NCBI GenBank assembly: GCA_046294915.1
Contig: JBKBOE010000027.1
Location: 1 to 33,738 of the forward strand
Length of the DNA stretch: 33,738 nucleotides
Origin: UBA2336 sp046294915
GTDB lineage: Bacteria > Bacteroidota > Bacteroidia > Cytophagales > Cyclobacteriaceae
Reading direction: 5' to 3'
Part shown: in pieces, positions 26,558-33,495 of the stretch
Layout of the letters: each line of letters opens with the position of its first letter
Position numbering within the stretch: the first letter of the stretch is position 1
Notes under the pieces: generated by a model
What the model saw: the letters and a program-made list of their open reading frames with translations, nothing else
Databases searched by the model: none
Told to the model about the DNA's origin: nothing
Program-made: the position numbers and the translations under genes

Positions 26558-27474
26558 TGTATCGTAATCAAAACATCGGATTGCTTATGATGCTCGGTGG
26601 AGTATTGTTCTCCATTTTTTTTGTGTATCGGTTTTTACCGGGCGACCAGGTTGTGGATAAAGCGATGTTCAGGGTTGCGGATATTGCTTCCATTGATCAG
26701 GTTGTGCTGAAAAGTAAGTCGGGTACTATTGATCTTTCCCTTGTCGGATCGCGGTGGAAAGCAAACGGAATGCCTGCAGATGCAGATATGATACAGGTGC
26801 TGATGGCTACACTGGCCCAGGCTGAACCCCGCAGGCCGGTATCAAAACGGATTAGTGACTCAACGGCCACTGCATTGATGAGTGATGGTGTGCGGGTTTC
26901 CCTTTATTCGGCTAACAAGATGATTCATTCTTTTTATGCCGGTGGCAATCTTCAGAAAACGCAAGCCTGTTTTATGAAGCAAGGCGAGTCAACTCCCTAT
27001 GTTATGGTTATTCCGGGGTACCGGGTTTATGTGGCGGGTATTTTTGAAGTAGATGAAGCGGGTTGGCTCGACAGGCGCATTTTTAATTTCAACTGGCGCA
27101 ATTTCAGTTCGCTTAATGTTAGCTACCCTGCCTCAGCCGATGGCTATGATGTGACCTTTGATGGGAAGATTTTCTCCATAGCCGGCATCGCAACCGACAC
27201 CGCCAGGCTGAATACCTTTCTTGATGAGCTTTCCCTGCTGCAAGCTAATCGCCTGGTGTTGAACGATGCCCTTCGCGACAGCCTGGTCAATCAACGACCG
27301 GAAGTTACCTTTCAAGTTAAAACCCTTTCGGGAGAAGTTTACTCCCTTTCCTTGTTTCCGACATCCGGATCAGGTTCTGTTTATGGTCTTACCGGATCAC
27401 GGCCAATTGCTGTTTTCGATCAGCGTGCTGTGCTCCCGATTATGAAACGGAGGCAATGGTTTGTACTGAAGTAG
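26557..27474 (+). CDS. DUF4340-like membrane-anchored partner of GldFG
   Basis: This 305-residue protein has one N-terminal membrane helix (about 8-27) and a periplasmic beta-rich repeat that fits DUF4340. A QVVLK...GSRWKAN segment, a PADADMIQVLMATLA helix, and a YRVYVAGIF segment repeat the family pattern of a short strand pair followed by a helix. Genes for DUF4340 proteins commonly follow ABC permease and GldG-type auxiliary genes in other bacteria, so this is probably the fourth component of the transporter. The gene shares one base with gldG (TAATG). It is followed after 91 bases by dnaN. The DUF assignment is by pattern recognition. Confidence 0.78.
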   Translation: MYRNQNIGLLMMLGGVLFSIFFVYRFLPGDQVVDKAMFRVADIASIDQVVLKSKSGTIDLSLVGSRWKANGMPADADMIQVLMATLAQAEPRRPVSKRISDSTATALMSDGVRVSLYSANKMIHSFYAGGNLQKTQACFMKQGESTPYVMVIPGYRVYVAGIFEVDEAGWLDRRIFNFNWRNFSSLNVSYPASADGYDVTFDGKIFSIAGIATDTARLNTFLDELSLLQANRLVLNDALRDSLVNQRPEVTFQVKTLSGEVYSLSLFPTSGSGSVYGLTGSRPIAVFDQRAVLPIMKRRQWFVLK

Positions 27475-27565
27475 GCCGCACGGTACGCTTTACAGATGAT
27501 CCGATTTCCTTAATTCTGTTTTCTTTCTAACTTTACCGGCAACAACCAATAACCACAATTTCCTA

Positions 27566-28690
27566 ATGAAATTCATTGTAAACTCCGCTTATCTGCTTAA
27601 GCAACTATCGAATATTAATGGTGTTATTACGACCAACCCGGTTGTTCCAATTCTTGAAAACTTTTTGTTCGAACTTGATAAAGGCAAACTTACCGTTACC
27701 GCCTCCGATCTGCAAACATCTATGATCACAGAGTTGCAGGTTGAGTCGAAGGAGAGGGGTAACATTGCAGTGCCTGCCCGTATTCTTCTGGAAACACTGA
27801 AAAACCTGCCTGAACAGCCGGTAACGTTTTCTATTGATGAGTCAACCTACAGTGTTGAGATCAATTCAGATAACGGCCGGTACAAACTGTCGGGCGAGAA
27901 TGCCACCGACTTTCCAAAGGTACCCTCTGTGAGTAACGATTTTTCTGCAGAGATATCGTCTGATGTTCTGGCGCGCGCTATCAATAATACCATTTTCGCC
28001 ACCAGTAACGATGAGCTTCGGCCGGCAATGACGGGCGTATATGTAAACCTGAATGAGAAAAATACCACGTTTGTGTCCACCGATGGCCACCGGCTTGTAC
28101 GGTACCGCAGAACGGACGTAAAATCAGATAGTGGCAGCGCCATTATTGTTCCAAGAAAGGCGCTCAACTTACTGAAGGCTACACTGCCTTCAGAAAACAC
28201 CATAGTGAATGTGGATTTCAACTTGTCGAATGCATTTTTCCGGTTCGGAAATATCCGCATGATCTGTCGCCTTATTGATGAGCGTTTTCCGGATTATGAA
28301 AATGTAATCCCAACCCAAAACAATATCAAAATGACTATCGGGCGTGCCGAGTTGCTGGGCGCTCTAAAACGGATTTCCATATACGCCAATAAAACCACAC
28401 ACCAGGTCCGGTTGAAAATTACGGGCAGCGAATTGCAGGTTTCGGCCGAAGATCTTGACTTTTCCAATGAAGCGAACGAACGGCTTTCCTGCGAGCACGA
28501 AGGTGAGGATATCGAAATCGGCTTCAATGCAAAATTTCTGATGGAGATGCTTTCCAACTGCGACTCCGGCCAGATAATTCTTTCCATGTCAGCGCCCAAT
28601 AAGGCAGGCGTAATTATTCCATCTGATAAGGATAAGAATGAAGATATTCTTATGCTGGTGATGCCGGTTATGCTGAACCAGTACGTGTAA
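27566..28690 (+). CDS. dnaN: DNA polymerase III sliding clamp, beta subunit
   Basis: This 374-residue protein is the replication sliding clamp, a three-domain ring dimer that tethers polymerase III. The three repeated folds run about 1-120, 130-250 and 255-374. Recognisable segments are MKFIVNSAYLLKQL at the start, NPVVPILENF (about 24), STDGHRLV (about 171) and the C-terminal MLVMPV. Length is normal (about 370). The predicted -7 match TAACTTTA (27528-27535) lies upstream, with no clear -33. dnaN is not next to dnaA or an origin here, which is common in Bacteroidota. Its stop is five bases from the convergent phosphoesterase. Confidence 0.98.
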   Translation: MKFIVNSAYLLKQLSNINGVITTNPVVPILENFLFELDKGKLTVTASDLQTSMITELQVESKERGNIAVPARILLETLKNLPEQPVTFSIDESTYSVEINSDNGRYKLSGENATDFPKVPSVSNDFSAEISSDVLARAINNTIFATSNDELRPAMTGVYVNLNEKNTTFVSTDGHRLVRYRRTDVKSDSGSAIIVPRKALNLLKATLPSENTIVNVDFNLSNAFFRFGNIRMICRLIDERFPDYENVIPTQNNIKMTIGRAELLGALKRISIYANKTTHQVRLKITGSELQVSAEDLDFSNEANERLSCEHEGEDIEIGFNAKFLMEMLSNCDSGQIILSMSAPNKAGVIIPSDKDKNEDILMLVMPVMLNQYV

Positions 28691-28695
28691 AATGT

Positions 28696-29199
28696 TTACA
28701 GCATTCCGCGTTTACCTAATTCAATCACCTCCATGTTGGTGATTGCTTTTGCGCTCAGATCAAATCGTAAAATGGTCTTGAGGGTGTGAAATCCGTGGTT
28801 TCCTGCAGCCCCGGGATTAATGAACAGCATATTGTTGAAATCTGCATCGCGCATGACTTTAAGAATGTGCGAGTGGCCGCATACCAGGATATCGGGTGGG
28901 TTATGAAGCAACTGCTTTTTTACACCGGCATTGTAATGAGGAGGTGTTCCTGCAATGTGGGTAATCCACACATCAAAGCCTTCAATACTAAAACGTAAAT
29001 TATCCGGAAACAGCGTGCTGATTGTGCGGTCATCAATATTTCCCGATACTGCCCGTACGGGTTTAATTGCTTCAAGGGATTTGATAACCTCAAGGCTGCC
29101 AATATCACCTGCATGCCATATTTCATCGCATACGCTAAAATAACCGGTAATGCGGGTATCGAGGTGTCCATGTGTATCCGATAAGAGCCCGATTTTCAT
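28696..29199 (-). CDS. YfcE/MJ0936-type metallophosphoesterase
   Basis: This 167-residue protein is a calcineurin-like phosphodiesterase of the YfcE family, which uses two metal ions. The motifs are in order: SDTHGH (Asp8, His10), HAGDIGS (about 31-37), SGNIDD (about 53-58), WITHIAGT and CGHSH. Length matches the family. Substrates are broad phosphodiesters in studied members, with no physiological role fixed. Two GGTAACC direct repeats (29219-29225 and 29247-29253) lie in its upstream region. A TACCTTTA element at about 29213-29220 on the minus strand is a weak promoter match. Confidence 0.93.
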   Translation of the reverse strand: MKIGLLSDTHGHLDTRITGYFSVCDEIWHAGDIGSLEVIKSLEAIKPVRAVSGNIDDRTISTLFPDNLRFSIEGFDVWITHIAGTPPHYNAGVKKQLLHNPPDILVCGHSHILKVMRDADFNNMLFINPGAAGNHGFHTLKTILRFDLSAKAITNMEVIELGKRGML

Positions 29200-29383
29200 A
29201 GGTTGGTATGGGTATAAAGGTAACCTGCGGTTCCGATATGTTAAATGGTAACCCTGTTGGCTAAATTTTTTTCATCGTTTTAAATTACTCGCTTAGCGTG
29301 CTATTTGCAGGATTATCCGGCATTTCTTTTTCCTTAGTAACGCAACGCTATTATTGTGGTTGATACTAAATGATTCCTTAGCT

Positions 29384-29980
29384 ATGAGAAATTACCCTTT
29401 TATTCTGCTTGCTGTGTTGGCTTTAAGAACAGTTGTATACTCCGGTGATCCTGTGAAAAGTCATTCTGGTCACCTCAGTCAGCAATACCAAAACCTGTTG
29501 ACAAATGCCGAGGTGATAGAGGGGTACCGGATGGTTAAAGTATTTGAGGTTGACCGGTTGTGGAAAGCAGTTACCGACTCTTTGAAGGAAGTTCGAACGT
29601 CTGTTTCCGTAATAAAAGGTACAAATGCATCATTTCAGAATACAATCAAAACCCTTGAAGACAAGCTGGCACAAAACGAAAAGGTTAACGAGGATTTACT
29701 CTTTGCCGGAAAGCACATTTCGGTTTTGGGTTTTGAGTTCCGCAAGCCCTTTTTTATTACCATGGCCTTTAGCACCGTAGGGGTGTTGCTTGTGGTTGTT
29801 GGTGGACTCCTCTACTTTGTAAAGGTTTCTTACAGTACATCTTCGGAAAGCCGCAAACTGTATGAAGAGTTATGCCGGGAGTTTGATCAGTACCGGCACA
29901 ATGCCATCGAAAAACAAATCAAGTTATCTCGCGAAATTCAGGATTACCGCAACCGGCAGATGGAGCTACGGAGTGCCTGA
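29384..29980 (+). CDS. Exported coiled-coil membrane protein, Bacteroidota family
   Basis: From ATG 29384 this encodes 198 residues: a signal-like hydrophobic start, a helical region with a coiled coil (about 55-100), one membrane helix (about 128-150), and a C-terminal cytoplasmic helix rich in charged residues. The layout fits a Bacteroidota family sometimes labelled tRNA (guanine-N1)-methyltransferase in databases. No TrmD, SPOUT knot or SAM-binding motif is visible, so that label looks wrong. The N-terminus is LAxRTVVYSGD, which could be cleaved. The start at 29354 would be TTG and is less likely. Function is unknown; a role in envelope organisation is only a guess. Confidence 0.7.
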   Translation: MRNYPFILLAVLALRTVVYSGDPVKSHSGHLSQQYQNLLTNAEVIEGYRMVKVFEVDRLWKAVTDSLKEVRTSVSVIKGTNASFQNTIKTLEDKLAQNEKVNEDLLFAGKHISVLGFEFRKPFFITMAFSTVGVLLVVVGGLLYFVKVSYSTSSESRKLYEELCREFDQYRHNAIEKQIKLSREIQDYRNRQMELRSA

Positions 29981-29985
29981 GCCGG

Positions 29986-30015
29986 TTGACAATTGCTTTG
30001 GCTTTTTTAAATTAG
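29986..30015 (+). promoter_or_regulatory. Predicted promoter for tRNA-Gly
   Basis: TTG (29986-29988), 19 bases, then TAAATTAG (30008-30015), seven of eight bases matching TAnnTTTG. It is correctly placed for a tRNA transcript beginning near 30022. Confidence 0.4.
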
Positions 30016-30025
30016 CTTCCGCTTA

Positions 30026-30046
30026 GGCAGGGTACCTGCCGGCAGG
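30026..30046. repeat. Three-arm GGCAGG/CCTGCC palindrome in the tRNA leader
   Basis: GGCAGG (30026-30031), CCTGCC (30035-30040) and GGCAGG (30041-30046) allow two exclusive pairings: a hairpin with a three-base loop or the perfect palindrome 30035-30046. Similar GC-rich palindromes are scattered through many Bacteroidota genomes. Confidence 0.5.
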
Positions 30047-30077
30047 CCTATGGTATTCGCTAAGAATGCCGGATTAA

Positions 30078-30150
30078 GCGGGAGTAGCTCAGTTGGTAGA
30101 GCGTTGGCTTCCCAAGCCGAAGGTCGCGGGTTCGAACCCCGTTTCCCGCT
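30078..30150 (+). tRNA. tRNA-Gly(CCC)
   Basis: A complete 73-base cloverleaf without an encoded CCA. The acceptor GCGGGAG pairs with TTCCCGC (one G-U), the D arm is GCTC/GAGC, and the anticodon arm TTGGC/GCCGA encloses the loop TTCCCAA, giving anticodon CCC (reads GGG). The T arm contains TTCGAAC. The discriminator base is T. Confidence 0.96.
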
Positions 30151-30240
30151 CTGTTTAGGTAAGGCAGAAGAGGTTGCAAAAGAAATAAGCCGCATACCCG
30201 GTTTATTGTAAAATAAAAGGGCAACTAATAACTGAAAGAT

Positions 30241-31029
30241 TTAGCGGAACAGGCGGGATTCCCACCGGAAGACAAGCCCCGCCCTGAATTCCATCATCTC
30301 CACATAACTGCTGTATACATAACCCACATGATGCTCATGCACAACCTGGGTTTGGGTGTTAACGAAACGGGCTGTTACATCGGTAACGTGGTGGGTGTGT
30401 CTAGGTTCAGGTCCATCTGTATTCATGTACGTTACCCTTCCTCCAAGGGTAAGGTTGGCAGAGAGGTTGAATAAGAGGGTATTCGGTGGCCTTCGTTTAA
30501 AGATGCTGCTCAGGTCCCAATGAAAACCTCCACCACCTGAAACCGTTAACGTTCCATCCTTCATTAGCAGATCGCGGTCAACAGGTTTGCAATGATCGGT
30601 ATCGTCAGGATCGTAGATATTCAGATTGGTTCGGAACCACGCATATCCGCCACGCACGTTCAGGTACGGCCGTATTGCCTTTCCTTCGATGGGGCTTATG
30701 TAATAGCGGCCTCCCAGCATAATGTTCATGAAGGTGTTGTTCACAATAATATCCATGGGTGCCGAGGTACCGTCATTAAACGTATATTCCTGCCGGCTCT
30801 TATCGTATCCGTAAATGGTAATGTTAAAATCGGTACCGAAAGCCAGTCTTTGATTACCTGACGGGATAAGGTAATAGTCTAATGTAAATCCATCCCCTTT
30901 GCTAATGTTATGCTTCATGGTACGGACAGGGGCTGTGTAGGTATATCCAAATCCCATTTCGGTTTGGCTGGTTTGCGCCAAAGCTGTTGTTGTGATTAAA
31001 AGAAAAACAAACAGCAAAGCGGATTTCAT
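30241..31029 (-). CDS. Outer-membrane beta-barrel protein with His-rich loop
   Basis: This 262-residue protein has a signal peptide (MKSALLFVFLL..., cleavage near ALA-QT) and then strand-like repeats (for example GMTLDYYLI-type and NVRGGYAWF segments). The C-terminal LVFRWESRLF ends close to an aromatic residue, fitting barrel insertion. The most unusual segment is near residues 205-235, where RHTHHVTD and VVHEHHVGY place six His in about 25 residues, possibly a metal-binding external loop. I recognise no named family. It is divergent from the YkgJ-type gene, with 37 bases between their starts. Confidence 0.75.
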   Translation of the reverse strand: MKSALLFVFLLITTTALAQTSQTEMGFGYTYTAPVRTMKHNISKGDGFTLDYYLIPSGNQRLAFGTDFNITIYGYDKSRQEYTFNDGTSAPMDIIVNNTFMNIMLGGRYYISPIEGKAIRPYLNVRGGYAWFRTNLNIYDPDDTDHCKPVDRDLLMKDGTLTVSGGGGFHWDLSSIFKRRPPNTLLFNLSANLTLGGRVTYMNTDGPEPRHTHHVTDVTARFVNTQTQVVHEHHVGYVYSSYVEMMEFRAGLVFRWESRLFR

Positions 31030-31066
31030 ATAGGAAAGTTACCAAAAATTTAAATCAATTTTGAGC

Positions 31067-31642
31067 ATGAGCCTGGAAGAGAAAGTCAGCGCAGTTGAGC
31101 GGGTTTTTGAGGCCCTGGATAGGGAAATTGCAGTGTTTCAGAATTGGTCGGAATTGCATTGTCCGGCAGGTTGCGGTAAGTGTTGCTTTAAGGCAGATAT
31201 TGAGGCTACCATTCTGGAATTTCTTCCGTTTGCTAATTATCTGTATAAAAACAGATCGGCTATGAAGTGGCTAGAGCGGTTGCAAACCACCAATTCAACT
31301 CTCTGCCTCATACTTAATCCAACACAGGCGGGGCAGGGTCTTTGTAGTGAGTACAAATACCGCGGATTGATCTGCCGGTTATTTGGGTACTCGGCCCGCA
31401 CCAATAAATATGGCAGGAAGGAACTGGTAACCTGTGAAATCGTTAAGGGCGAAGAGTCATTTGCCCGAACTTCTTCCATGATTGAAGCCGGAGAAAAGAA
31501 TATTCCGGTGATGAGTCAGTATTACATGCAATTACATGCGATTGATATTGACCTTACCCGGAATTTCTATCCGATAAATGTGGCGATCAGAAAGGCAATT
31601 GAAATTGTATTGCACCATTATTCTTACCGCCAGGATTCCTGA
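31067..31642 (+). CDS. YkgJ-family cysteine-cluster protein
   Basis: This 191-residue protein has the Zn/Fe-chelate (YkgJ) cysteine pattern. CPAGCGKCCF (about 27-36) holds four Cys, GLCSEYKYRGLICRLFGY (about 93-110) two more, and VTCEI (about 123-127) one. The order Cx3Cx2CC then C...C is typical of the family, whose members bind metal but have no fixed role. I chose ATG 31067; the ORF could start at TTG 31061. The flanks read DREIAVFQNW and MSQYYMQLHAID. The stop overlaps a convergent small gene by 19 bases. Confidence 0.88.
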   Translation: MSLEEKVSAVERVFEALDREIAVFQNWSELHCPAGCGKCCFKADIEATILEFLPFANYLYKNRSAMKWLERLQTTNSTLCLILNPTQAGQGLCSEYKYRGLICRLFGYSARTNKYGRKELVTCEIVKGEESFARTSSMIEAGEKNIPVMSQYYMQLHAIDIDLTRNFYPINVAIRKAIEIVLHHYSYRQDS

Positions 31643-31827
31643 ACGGTATAAAGCAATTTTTCGGTAAGCACTTTAGTGGCTTGCGGGGTTACTTTCGGGA
31701 GCGGGGAGGTACTTGTGTTGAGCGACTGTCCGGAGATTGGGTTGAGCCAAAGCGTTACAAGGATGATGAGCACTACAACAACACCCAGGGCAATTGAAAA
31801 CTCTTTGTAGGTTAATCGCTTAAACAT
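31624..31827 (-). CDS. Small membrane protein, 67 residues
   Basis: This protein has a basic start (MFKRLTYKEF) and one hydrophobic helix (about 12-29), then a Ser/Thr/Pro-rich periplasmic tail. I know no family. It starts eight bases after the stop of a possible 30-codon ORF on the same strand, suggesting coupling. Its 3' end overlaps the convergent YkgJ gene by 19 bases. Confidence 0.5.
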   Translation of the reverse strand: MFKRLTYKEFSIALGVVVVLIILVTLWLNPISGQSLNTSTSPLPKVTPQATKVLTEKLLYTVQESWR

Positions 31828-31832
31828 CGTCT

Positions 31833-31925
31833 TTAGTAACGTCTAAGGTTGTGCCAGTTTAAATAAACCTGATTTCCATACTGATTTTCAGGTTTTCTAA
31901 CCATTCTATGTGCGATTTTGAACAT
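31833..31925 (-). CDS. Possible 30-residue basic ORF
   Basis: ATG at 31923-31925 runs to TAA at 31833-31835 and encodes a basic, aromatic-rich peptide (MVRKPENQYGNQVY..., ends in NLRRY). Its codons look gene-like and its stop lies five bases before the ATG of the next small gene. It contains an inverted repeat (31865-31895), so it could also be a leader peptide with an attenuator. Confidence is low for so short a frame. Confidence 0.3.
   Translation of the reverse strand: MFKIAHRMVRKPENQYGNQVYLNWHNLRRY
31865..31895. repeat. 8-base inverted repeat with 15-base loop
   Basis: AAACCTGA (31865-31872) and TCAGGTTT (31888-31895) are perfect complements. On the minus strand ATTTAAA follows. It sits inside the possible 30-codon ORF. 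Confidence 0.45.
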
Positions 31926-31937
31926 CTCAGCCAACTG

Positions 31938-31969
31938 TTTCGTACAGAAACCAGTACAGGGTAAATTTG
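31938..31969 (+). promoter_or_regulatory. Promoter candidate with GTACAG direct repeats in the spacer
   Basis: TTTC (31938-31941), 20 bases, then an exact TAnnTTTG match TAAATTTG (31962-31969). The spacer holds two GTACAG copies (31942-31947 and 31954-31959) one helical turn apart, placing a regulator-binding site between the core elements. Confidence 0.35.
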
Positions 31970-31983
31970 GGTTACAGCGGGAA

Positions 31984-32000
31984 CCTTAAAATAATTAAGG
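31984..32000. repeat. 17-base dyad upstream of the CGWC thioredoxin gene
   Basis: CCTTAA and TTAAGG arms surround a five-base centre. It lies 26 bases before a second exact -7 match, TAAATTTG at 32026-32033, and about 60 bases before the ATG at 32060; an operator is plausible. Confidence 0.4.
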
Positions 32001-32059
32001 GACAAACCGGAACTCAATTACTTACTAAATTTGTTGCGCTGTAACCGATATTATTACCA

Positions 32060-32599
32060 ATGACAAGAAGAATAATTACCCATGTTTTGGCTTTTGGGCT
32101 GGTAATCGTAACCACCTCATTAACACCAGTTACGAACGGCCCGGTAAAATGGATGACATTTGAAGAGGCTGTTGAGCGGGCAAAGACGGAGAAACGAAAG
32201 ATTTTTATTGATGTGTACACCGATTGGTGCGGCTGGTGTAAGGTAATGGATAAAAACACCTTTAGCGACCCTAAAATTGCGGAAATCCTGAATACACGAT
32301 TTTACCCTGTGAAGTTCGATGCTGAACAACGCGAGGATGTGGAGTTCAATGGCCACACGTTTAAGTTTGTGCCCTATGGAAATAAAGGTACACACCAATT
32401 AGCGGCAGCGCTCCTTAACAATGAACTCAGTTACCCTACGGTTGTATTTCTTGATGAGGAGTTCAGAATGATTCAGCCCCTTAAAGGGTATCAGGATGCC
32501 CGACAGTTTCATCCGATTATCCAGTATATCGGGGAGGGGCATTACAAGAGCATCAAGTGGGACGTCTGGCAGGCTCAGTATAAATCGCCCTATAATTAA
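32060..32599 (+). CDS. Exported CGWC thioredoxin-fold protein
   Basis: This 179-residue protein has an N-terminal signal or membrane segment (about 5-25) and a thioredoxin domain of the thioredoxin_7/DUF255 type. The active site is DWCGWC with the cysteines at about 57 and 60. LSYPTVVFLD supplies the cis-proline. It probably reduces disulfides in the periplasm; this CGWC form is common in Bacteroidota. Its terminator is a convergent hairpin. Two possible -7 elements and two dyads lie in the 230-base gap upstream. Confidence 0.88.
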   Translation: MTRRIITHVLAFGLVIVTTSLTPVTNGPVKWMTFEEAVERAKTEKRKIFIDVYTDWCGWCKVMDKNTFSDPKIAEILNTRFYPVKFDAEQREDVEFNGHTFKFVPYGNKGTHQLAAALLNNELSYPTVVFLDEEFRMIQPLKGYQDARQFHPIIQYIGEGHYKSIKWDVWQAQYKSPYN

Positions 32600-32623
32600 G
32601 CAGCCCTATTTTTTAAAGATTTT

Positions 32624-32660
32624 CGCTTAAAGCCCATAAAAACTCTTCTTCCTTTAAGCG
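32624..32660. terminator. Bidirectional terminator candidate
   Basis: CGCTTAAAG (32624-32632) and CTTTAAGCG (32652-32660) are perfect nine-base complements with a 19-base loop, between the stops of two convergent genes. On the plus strand GGTTTTAT follows the stem; on the minus strand AAAATC follows. Confidence 0.5.
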
Positions 32661-32766
32661 GGTTTTATCGCAATCAGAATGTTAGGTATGATTGGGCGTA
32701 ACTGCAACACCAATTAGCAATAGCTACTCCAAATTGAGGTTGAAGGCTAAAAGCTGCCGTAAGGTG

Positions 32767-32895
32767 TTAATCCTTCTTTTGTTGTTTGGTGGTCTTCAAA
32801 AAATCCACATAGCCGAGTGCAGCGGCAAAACCTACTGTAACTGCTACAATGATGATGAAAAGATCAGCTCCGGAAGCTACATATTGGTTGAACAT
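32767..32895 (-). CDS. Unannotated 42-residue membrane protein
   Basis: ATG at 32893-32895 runs to TAA at 32767-32769. The peptide has a single hydrophobic helix from about residue 12 to 31 (LFIIIVAVTVGFAAALGYV), preceded by MFNQYVASGAD and followed by a basic tail (KTTKQQKKD). That pattern fits a small inner-membrane protein with its C-terminus in the cytoplasm. A plus-strand 70-codon frame (32692-32904) overlaps it but lacks a clear promoter and protein-like composition. An excellent promoter match lies directly upstream on the minus strand, with AGG six bases before the ATG. I know no family for it. Confidence 0.7.
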   Translation of the reverse strand: MFNQYVASGADLFIIIVAVTVGFAAALGYVDFLKTTKQQKKD

Positions 32896-32916
32896 AACCT
32901 GTAAAATTTAGTGGTT

Positions 32917-32946
32917 CAAAGATATGTTTTTTTATTTCGTTTTCAA
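32917..32946 (-). promoter_or_regulatory. Near-ideal sigma-A promoter for the 42-residue protein
   Basis: On the minus strand TTG (32944-32946), exactly 19 bases, then TATCTTTG (32917-32924), an exact TAnnTTTG match. It starts transcription just inside the gap after the HD gene's stop at 32956, about 14 bases before the small gene's ATG. Confidence 0.65.
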
Positions 32947-32955
32947 CGGTAATAG

Positions 32956-33495
32956 TTAAATCCCCAGTTCCGCTTTATTCTGCTTTAATACCGCGATAAT
33001 AAAAGCAATGTGCTCGCTTAAATCAACTCCAAGAAGTTCAGCTCCCTTATAGACCTCATCCCGTTCTACTTTAGCGGCAAAACTTTTGTCTTTAAGTTTT
33101 TTGATAACCGATTTAGGCTCAAGGCTGATTACGCCATCCGGGCGTACCTGGCAGCAGGCAATTATAAATCCGGTAAGTTCATCGCAGGCCAGCAGGGCTT
33201 TGTCAAGCAGGTTGGTATAGGGCACGTTCCATTTAGTGTAATGAGCGGATATGGCATGAGCAATTTTTTCTTCCCCCAGGGTGCGCAGTTTTTCAACAAT
33301 AACGGCAGGGTGTTTTTCAGGGTATGCTTCGTAATCTGCATCGTGCAGCAGGCCCGCCACTGCCCATTCATCCTTATCTTCTCCAAACTTTTCAGCATAA
33401 GCTTCCATTACCAGTTCAATGCTCCGCATGTGCCGAAGCAGGCTGGGGTTGGTGGTAAGTTCGTGAAGTATAGCGCGTGCCTGGCTGCGGGTCAT
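32956..33495 (-). CDS. HD-domain hydrolase, COG2316-like
   Basis: This 179-residue protein belongs to the HD metal-dependent phosphohydrolase superfamily, close to COG2316. The ligands visible are His22 (LLRHM), His51-Asp52 (GLLHDADYE), His85 (ISAHY) and Asp105 (LACDELTGF). A KSVIKKLKDKSFA element near 128-140 is characteristic of this group. The true substrate is unknown; nucleotides are plausible. Its ATG overlaps the stop of the upstream gene (ATGA), so the two are translationally coupled. It is followed by the small membrane protein gene, which has its own promoter. Confidence 0.88.
   Translation of the reverse strand: MTRSQARAILHELTTNPSLLRHMRSIELVMEAYAEKFGEDKDEWAVAGLLHDADYEAYPEKHPAVIVEKLRTLGEEKIAHAISAHYTKWNVPYTNLLDKALLACDELTGFIIACCQVRPDGVISLEPKSVIKKLKDKSFAAKVERDEVYKGAELLGVDLSEHIAFIIAVLKQNKAELGI

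Noticed and set aside
29219..29253. GGTAACC direct repeats as an operator
   Set aside because: Two seven-base copies 21 bases apart are too short to support a regulator site without conservation data; kept only as a note in the phosphoesterase entry.
30007..30195. Minus-strand ORF of 62 codons
   Set aside because: It is antisense to tRNA-Gly(CCC); such frames (GSNPRPSAWEANALPTEL) are a well-known false gene family created by tRNA sequence.
30151..30208. Protein-like plus-strand tail after the tRNA (reads GKAEEVAKEISRIPGLL then stop)
   Set aside because: It has no start codon and about 17 codons; a remnant of an integrated element at the tRNA cannot be supported without an integrase or repeat of the tRNA end.
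32692..32904. Plus-strand ORF of 70 codons with a hydrophobic stretch
   Set aside because: It overlaps the minus-strand 42-residue membrane protein, which has a near-ideal promoter and a cleaner membrane topology; the plus-strand frame has no good promoter.
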